Below are positions 63,967 through 64,000 of a stretch of DNA of 64,000 bases, one piece after another. The notes below the pieces were generated by a model, which saw only the letters and a program-made list of their open reading frames with translations, made no database searches and had not been told where the DNA came from. Both the position numbers and the translations under genes were made by a program. Numbering within the stretch: position 1 is the first letter of the stretch; each line of letters begins with the position of its first letter. The stretch spans positions 86,427 to 150,426 of the forward strand of contig NZ_BBIQ01000013.1 of NCBI RefSeq assembly GCF_000730565.1, in the 5' to 3' direction. This DNA comes from Pseudomonas fulva NBRC 16637 = DSM 17717. Lineage in GTDB: Bacteria > Pseudomonadota > Gammaproteobacteria > Pseudomonadales > Pseudomonadaceae.

Positions 63967-64000
63967 TCTTGCTTCTAAGCGCGCGATAGTCCAGGCGCCA

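Overview
The window is high-GC gammaproteobacterial DNA. Gene content and order point to a Pseudomonas of the P. putida group: fdsGBAD, usp, miaE, a one-piece sigma/anti-sigma gene next to a TonB receptor, zapE, trhP, and a five-gene beta-oxidation operon all occur here. From memory, the stretch from formate dehydrogenase to the beta-oxidation operon resembles P. putida KT2440. That is recall, not a search.

Region 1 (1-4.0 kb) is the right end of a P2-like prophage or R-type tailocin: tape-measure C-terminus, gpU, gpX, gpD, a GH19 endolysin and nested Rz/Rz1 spanins. Region 2 (4.2-9.6 kb) is an AT-richer accessory segment on the minus strand. It holds a DUF6602/PD-(D/E)xK-like protein and a SIR2-NTPase-helical repeat protein, both probable phage-defence genes, with two copies of one small gene on either side of the SIR2 gene.

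Region 3 (9.7-17.1 kb) has an EthD-domain gene. It is followed by a polar amino-acid ABC transporter operon (one binding protein, two permeases, two ATPases) carrying an argininosuccinate-lyase paralogue, and a divergent LysR regulator. Region 4 (17.1-23.5 kb) is a tight seven-gene minus-strand operon: thermostable-hemolysin-family protein, AMP-dependent acyl ligase, heme-oxygenase-like diiron protein, SDR, TPR protein, OmpR-type response regulator and sensor kinase. An 11-bp-spaced direct repeat lies upstream of its first gene. I know no defined product for this set, and it is the best candidate here for an undescribed system.

Region 5 (23.7-28.2 kb) has a membrane protein, a soluble tandem-PAS chemoreceptor, a transmembrane chemoreceptor, a small lipoprotein and a GFA-family protein. 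Region 6 (28.5-36.7 kb) has the NAD-dependent molybdenum formate dehydrogenase fdsGBAD, a tandem universal stress protein behind a perfect Anr/FNR box, miaE and small envelope proteins. Region 7 (36.7-47.5 kb) has the hybrid sigma/anti-sigma gene iutY with the siderophore receptor iutA, then a PQQ-type sugar dehydrogenase, zapE, an alpha/beta hydrolase, a DUF411 protein, trhP and an AI-2E-family exporter.

Region 8 (47.7-57.8 kb) holds two 4.5-kb genes for DUF6543-LRR-NEL (ubiquitin E3 ligase-like) proteins with an AraC regulator between them. The second copy has lost the Asp of the CxD catalytic motif. Region 9 (57.9-63.8 kb) is a beta-oxidation operon (ligase, SDR dehydrogenase, thiolase, acyl-CoA dehydrogenase, enoyl-CoA hydratase), followed by a small membrane protein gene and a compound hexanucleotide microsatellite. 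I saw no rRNA, tRNA, IS element or CRISPR array.
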